NCBI GenBank assembly: GCA_030040215.1
Contig: JASHUD010000068.1
Coordinates: 1 to 6,920, forward strand
Reading direction: 5' to 3'
Origin: Methylovirgula sp.
GTDB taxonomy: Bacteria; Pseudomonadota; Alphaproteobacteria; Rhizobiales; Beijerinckiaceae
DNA length: 6,920 bases
Position numbers and translations under genes: made by a program. Positions within the stretch are counted from its first letter, which is position 1; every line of letters starts with the position of its first letter. This document shows, in pieces, positions 5,702 to 6,920 of the stretch. The notes below the pieces were generated by a model. The model ran no database searches. It saw only the letters and a program-made list of their open reading frames with translations, and had not been told where the DNA came from.

Positions 5702-6331
5702 TTACTGTTGCCCTCGGTCGGTTGCGAGCCTCGGCGTTGCCGCGAGGTAGGTCGCAAGCGCATCGATATCCTCATCGGAAAGACGCCGCGCAACGGCTGC
5801 CATCGTCGGATTATTCGTGCGGATGCCTGTTTTGAAGTCGTGCAATTCCTTCGCAAGATAGCTTGCGTGTTGCGCCTCGAGCCAGGGCACGGCGTCGGCA
5901 GCGGCGTTATGGCAGGCATGGCAGGCCGGGATCCCGGCGGCGGGAAACCCGGTTTCGACGATCGCTTTGGCGCGCGCCGCATCCTTCCCCGGATCGCCGG
6001 CCGGCGGCGGCGCAGGGAGCGCGCTGAAATAAGCGCTCGCGCGTTCGATTGCCTGATCCGAGAAGTCGCTTGCGATCCCGCCCATCTGCCCATTGTCGTT
6101 GGCGCGCGCGCCGGAGCGAAAATCGTGGACCTCTTTTTCGATGTAGGCGCGCTTCTGGCCCGCGAGCTTGGGGAAATGGGCGGTGGCGCTGATTCCGTCG
6201 AGGCCGTGGCATTCGCCGCAAGCTTCCCAAGGTCGATCCGGGGCGTCGGAAAGCGAATCCGCCCGTGACGATGCGCTCACGAGCGTGAAAACGACGAAAA
6301 GCGCCGAGGCGGAAACGGCGACGCGCGGCAT
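5702..6331 (-). CDS. Exported diheme c-type cytochrome (cytochrome c4/c553-like)
   Basis: The 209-residue protein starts with a Sec signal peptide (about 1-24, hydrophobic core 6-20, likely cleavage after SSRA), so it acts in the periplasm. Two tandem cytochrome c domains follow. Heme-binding motifs are CGECH (38-42) and CHACH (137-141), and the likely distal ligands are Met83 in GQMGG and Met177 in PTMAA. The repeats share YIEKEVHDFRSG (63-74) and YLAKELHDFKTG (158-169), typical of c4-type cytochromes that arose by duplication. Such proteins carry electrons between membrane complexes or dehydrogenases and terminal oxidases; the partner here is unknown. The start ATG overlaps the stop of the upstream ABC ATPase gene by one base (TGATG). 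No Shine-Dalgarno element is visible before it, so translation is probably coupled. A terminator follows closely, so it is the last gene of the operon. Confidence 0.93.
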   Translation of the reverse strand: MPRVAVSASALFVVFTLVSASSRADSLSDAPDRPWEACGECHGLDGISATAHFPKLAGQKRAYIEKEVHDFRSGARANDNGQMGGIASDFSDQAIERASAYFSALPAPPPAGDPGKDAARAKAIVETGFPAAGIPACHACHNAAADAVPWLEAQHASYLAKELHDFKTGIRTNNPTMAAVARRLSDEDIDALATYLAATPRLATDRGQQ

Positions 6332-6920
6332 CAGCGATTCTGCTGCTCGAAAGCTTTCAGGCTCTCGGCGCGAATTTTTGCGAGGCAGGCCCGTTTGATG
6401 CGGATGAACGCGTCGTTCGTGGAAATTTCCCCGCTGCGCGGCCGCGGGAGGAGCACAGCCTGATCGGCGATGATGCGGCCCGGACTCGCGCTCATGACCA
6501 CGACACGGTCGGCGAGAAAGATCGCCTCTTCCACGTCATGCGTGACGAACAGAACCGTCGTGGCGAATTCGCTCCAGATGCGCAGGAGGCTTTCCTGCAT
6601 CATCGCACGCGTCTGCGCATCGAGCGCCCCGAAGGGTTCGTCCATCAAAAGGACGCTCGGATAATTGGCAAGCGCGCGGGCAATGCCGACGCGCTGCTGC
6701 ATGCCGCCGGAAAGCTCAGCCGGATAGCGCGCGGCAAAATCGGAAAGGCCGATCATGTCCAGAAAATGATCGGCGATCGCCAAGGCGTGCGCCCGCTTCT
6801 TTCCAGCGCGCAATGGACCGAACGCAATGTTCTCGCGCACGCTCTTCCAGGGAAAGAGCGAATATTGCTGGAACACCATACCGCGGTCGGGGCCCGGCCG
6901 ATCGACGGCGACGCCGTCGA
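6331..6920 (-). CDS. ABC importer ATPase, nitrate/sulfonate/taurine type (5' end outside window)
   Basis: The gene runs in from the right edge; 195 complete codons are visible, numbered here from the codon at 6918-6916. The frame stays open to the edge, and the residues before the first in-frame Met (DGVAVDRPGPDRG, 1-13) match the family, so the Met whose codon ends at 6879 is internal. Visible motifs are the Q-loop in VFQQ (Gln17), signature LSGGMQQR (69-76), Walker B ending Asp93-Glu94 in MDEPFGALD, and switch His127 in VTHDVEEA. Walker A must lie beyond the edge. This pattern belongs to the NrtD/SsuB/TauB group, which powers uptake of nitrate, sulfonates, taurine or similar small solutes with a membrane permease and a periplasmic binding protein. 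The substrate cannot be told from the ATPase. The stop codon overlaps the start of the cytochrome gene, and the permease and binding-protein genes are presumably upstream. Confidence 0.93.
   Translation of the reverse strand, partial: DGVAVDRPGPDRGMVFQQYSLFPWKSVRENIAFGPLRAGKKRAHALAIADHFLDMIGLSDFAARYPAELSGGMQQRVGIARALANYPSVLLMDEPFGALDAQTRAMMQESLLRIWSEFATTVLFVTHDVEEAIFLADRVVVMSASPGRIIADQAVLLPRPRSGEISTNDAFIRIKRACLAKIRAESLKAFEQQNR

Overview
The window looks like chromosomal DNA from a GC-rich alphaproteobacterium, most likely a member of the Hyphomicrobiales (Rhizobiales). The reasons are a cyclic-glucan-exporter (NdvA/ChvA)-type ABC protein, an alphaproteobacterial-type RpoH heat-shock sigma factor directly downstream of an RluD-type pseudouridine synthase, high-GC codon use, and promoter-like sites of the CTTG...CTATA type. 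The genus cannot be named from this sequence.

Layout, left to right. A full-length fused permease/ATPase exporter of the NdvA type (56-1867, minus) ends near the left edge, beside a small perfect hairpin. It is transcribed divergently from rluD (2001-3023, plus). After a gap of about 310 bases with a candidate promoter comes rpoH (3333-4247, plus), with a strong ribosome binding site. A compact junction holding a hairpin terminator and the next promoter leads into a complete tRNA-Pro(CGG) gene with encoded CCA (4347-4423). Right of the tRNA the character changes. A short stretch rich in small repeats is followed by a lone FkbM-like methyltransferase gene (4587-5408, plus) of clearly lower GC, then by about 260 bases with no convincing gene. 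This block between the tRNA and about 5670 is the best candidate for horizontally acquired DNA, but no integrase and no second att copy is visible.

The right end is a minus-strand operon that enters from beyond the window. It carries the ATPase of a nitrate/sulfonate/taurine-type ABC importer (6331-6920, 5' end missing) and an exported diheme c-type cytochrome (5702-6331). The two overlap by one base in a TGATG junction and end at a clear rho-independent terminator (5671-5692).

Functionally, the left and centre are core genome: envelope glucan export, 23S rRNA modification, heat-shock transcription and a tRNA. The less ordinary parts are the orphan methyltransferase block beside the tRNA and the coupling of an importer ATPase to a periplasmic electron carrier. 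I found no CRISPR array, complete insertion sequence, phage gene or clear defence system, and nothing that proves a new system.
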